From positions 6,202 through 11,923 of the forward strand of contig NVTS01000067.1 in the NCBI GenBank assembly GCA_002732995.1: a DNA stretch of 5,722 nt. Direction: 5' to 3'. A model generated the notes under the pieces. That model saw nothing but the letters and a program-made list of their open reading frames with translations, was not told the origin of the DNA and made no database searches. The stretch comes from Marinosulfonomonas sp. Its GTDB lineage: Bacteria > Pseudomonadota > Alphaproteobacteria > Rhodobacterales > Rhodobacteraceae. Both the position numbers and the translations under genes were made by a program. Shown here piece by piece: positions 4,650-5,722 of the stretch (positions are counted from its first letter, which is position 1; each line of letters opens with the position of its first letter).

Positions 4650-5722
4650 ATGCCCAACCTGACCGACAGACAGTTGATAGCCGTGAAGGCACGAACCCGC
4701 CTTGCTGACGGGCGCGGGCTATATTTTCAGTCTACAGAATGGACAAACAAAAAGGGTGAAATCTGCGTTTCTAAATCTTGGGAATTCCGGTTCACGCTTA
4801 ACGGCAAAACGCGCAGCATGGGATTGGGGCGATACCCTACCGTCACATTGGCGCAGGCACGCGGCCTTGCCGACGAATACTACCGATTGGTAAAGCACGA
4901 ACGAAAAGACCCTATCGAAGTAGGCACAGAACGAGATAGGCAAACCGCAAAAGAGGCGCATAGGTTAACATTCGCAGAAGCGGTTGAACAATATCTGGCG
5001 ATGAAAACCGTAGAGTTTGAAAACCCAAAGCACGCCGCCCAATGGAAAAGCACGTTGGAAACCTACGCATCCACCCCAAAGGACGTAAAAGGGCTTGGTG
5101 GTATGAAGGTTTCCGACATTGGCAAAGACGATATTTTGCGGGTGTTGGAACCTATATGGCATACGAAGACCGAAACAGCGTCGCGTCTACGTGGTAGAAT
5201 TGAGAATGTTCTTTCGTGGGCGACGGTGGCCGGGCACCGGGAAGGTGAAAACCCTGCCAGTTGGAAGGGTAATCTGGCGCAGCTTTTGCCAAAACCCACA
5301 AAGCTAAAGAAAGTATCACACCACGCAGCGTTACCGTACGCAGAACTTGGCGCATTTATCATAGAACTGCGTAAGCGTGAAGGTTTTGCGGCGCAGGCGC
5401 TTGAATTCAGCATCCTAACAGCGGCACGTTCTGGTGAGGTGCGGGAAGCCGTGTGGGCAGAAATTGACCTTGATGCAAAGGTTTGGATTATTCCCGCCGA
5501 ACGGATGAAAGCCCGCAAGGAACACCGCGTCGCATTATGTGACGAAGCAATAAGCATCCTGCACGCTCTACCACGCATTAAAGGAAGTGACGCTGTTTTT
5601 CCTGCCCCGCGTGGTGGCAAGCTATCGGACGGGGCTATGCGACAAGTCTTAAAACGCATGGAGCGTAGCGATTTAACGCAGCATGGTTTCCGTTCTACGT
5701 TCCGAGATTGGGCGGGCGAAAC
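4650..5722 (+). CDS. P4-type tyrosine integrase, C-terminus outside window
   Basis: This site-specific recombinase inserts and excises a genomic island or prophage, usually at a tRNA 3' end. The 357 visible residues show the P4-integrase order. An N-terminal arm-DNA-binding domain (DUF4102 type) covers about 3-90, with LADGRGLYFQ at 18-27 and RSMGLGRYPTVTLAQAR at 55-71. A SAM-like core-binding domain follows at about 107-195, and a catalytic domain begins near 225. The catalytic Arg260 is in TAARSGEVREA, the likely beta-strand lysine is Lys287, and the second box is HGFRSTFRDWAGE with His345 and Arg348. The last histidine/tryptophan and the nucleophilic tyrosine should follow within about 50 residues beyond the edge. 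ATG 4650 gives the standard MPNLTDRQL opening, with GGAAAG upstream; GTG at 4635 is the only in-frame alternative. Hand-counted stretches are near 50% G+C against 60-65% in the phn genes, and codons such as ATA, CTA and TTA are common, pointing to acquired DNA. No disruption is seen. Confidence 0.95.
   Translation, partial: MPNLTDRQLIAVKARTRLADGRGLYFQSTEWTNKKGEICVSKSWEFRFTLNGKTRSMGLGRYPTVTLAQARGLADEYYRLVKHERKDPIEVGTERDRQTAKEAHRLTFAEAVEQYLAMKTVEFENPKHAAQWKSTLETYASTPKDVKGLGGMKVSDIGKDDILRVLEPIWHTKTETASRLRGRIENVLSWATVAGHREGENPASWKGNLAQLLPKPTKLKKVSHHAALPYAELGAFIIELRKREGFAAQALEFSILTAARSGEVREAVWAEIDLDAKVWIIPAERMKARKEHRVALCDEAISILHALPRIKGSDAVFPAPRGGKLSDGAMRQVLKRMERSDLTQHGFRSTFRDWAGE

Noticed and set aside
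5063..5659. A 198-codon minus-strand open frame opposite the integrase
   Set aside because: The plus strand encodes intact integrase motifs throughout this stretch, and the minus-strand product, rich in Ser, Arg and Ala, matches nothing known to me.
1..5722. CRISPR array, insertion sequence or defence system within the window
   Set aside because: No regularly spaced repeats, transposase motifs or terminal inverted repeats were found; the only mobile-element gene is the integrase, and its cargo is beyond the edge.

Overview
The window looks like a piece of an alphaproteobacterial chromosome, probably from the Rhodobacteraceae (Roseobacter/Rhodobacter type). The basis is moderately high G+C in the core genes, protein style, and a phosphonate importer with two separate permease genes. 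The genus assignment is inference; no marker gene is present.

Layout, left to right. (1) 1-720, minus strand: the first 240 codons of a Na+/phosphate symporter-family protein, read leftward out of the window. It starts at a TTG and carries both QSS/HSS signature motifs. (2) 721-907: a divergent intergenic region with several inverted repeats, including a perfect 7-bp dyad at 846-864, and a weak Pho-box-like sequence at 801-818. (3) 908-4387, plus strand: a complete four-gene ABC importer operon, phnD (periplasmic binding protein), phnC (ATPase), phnE1 and phnE2 (permeases). phnC/phnE1 overlap as ATGA and phnE1/phnE2 as TAATG. A strong 10-bp hairpin lies between phnD and phnC. (4) 4388-4649: an intergenic stretch with two tandem stem-loops after phnE2, then a short sequence identical in form to the 3' end of a tRNA, apparently tRNA-Ser (minus strand, 4488-4501), without the rest of a tRNA. 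(5) 4650-5722, plus strand: the first 357 codons of a P4-type tyrosine integrase, open at the right edge, with clearly lower G+C than the operon.

How it fits together. The left two-thirds is a phosphorus-acquisition locus: a sodium-driven inorganic phosphate carrier and, divergently, a high-affinity ABC importer for phosphonate, phosphite or a related oxyanion. No C-P lyase or other phosphonate-degrading gene is visible. The right end is the boundary of an integrated element. The orphan tRNA 3' end next to an outward-reading integrase is the expected arrangement of one attachment site. The intact tRNA gene and the island cargo should lie to the right of the window. Any unusual accessory system is therefore more likely beyond position 5722 than inside this window.
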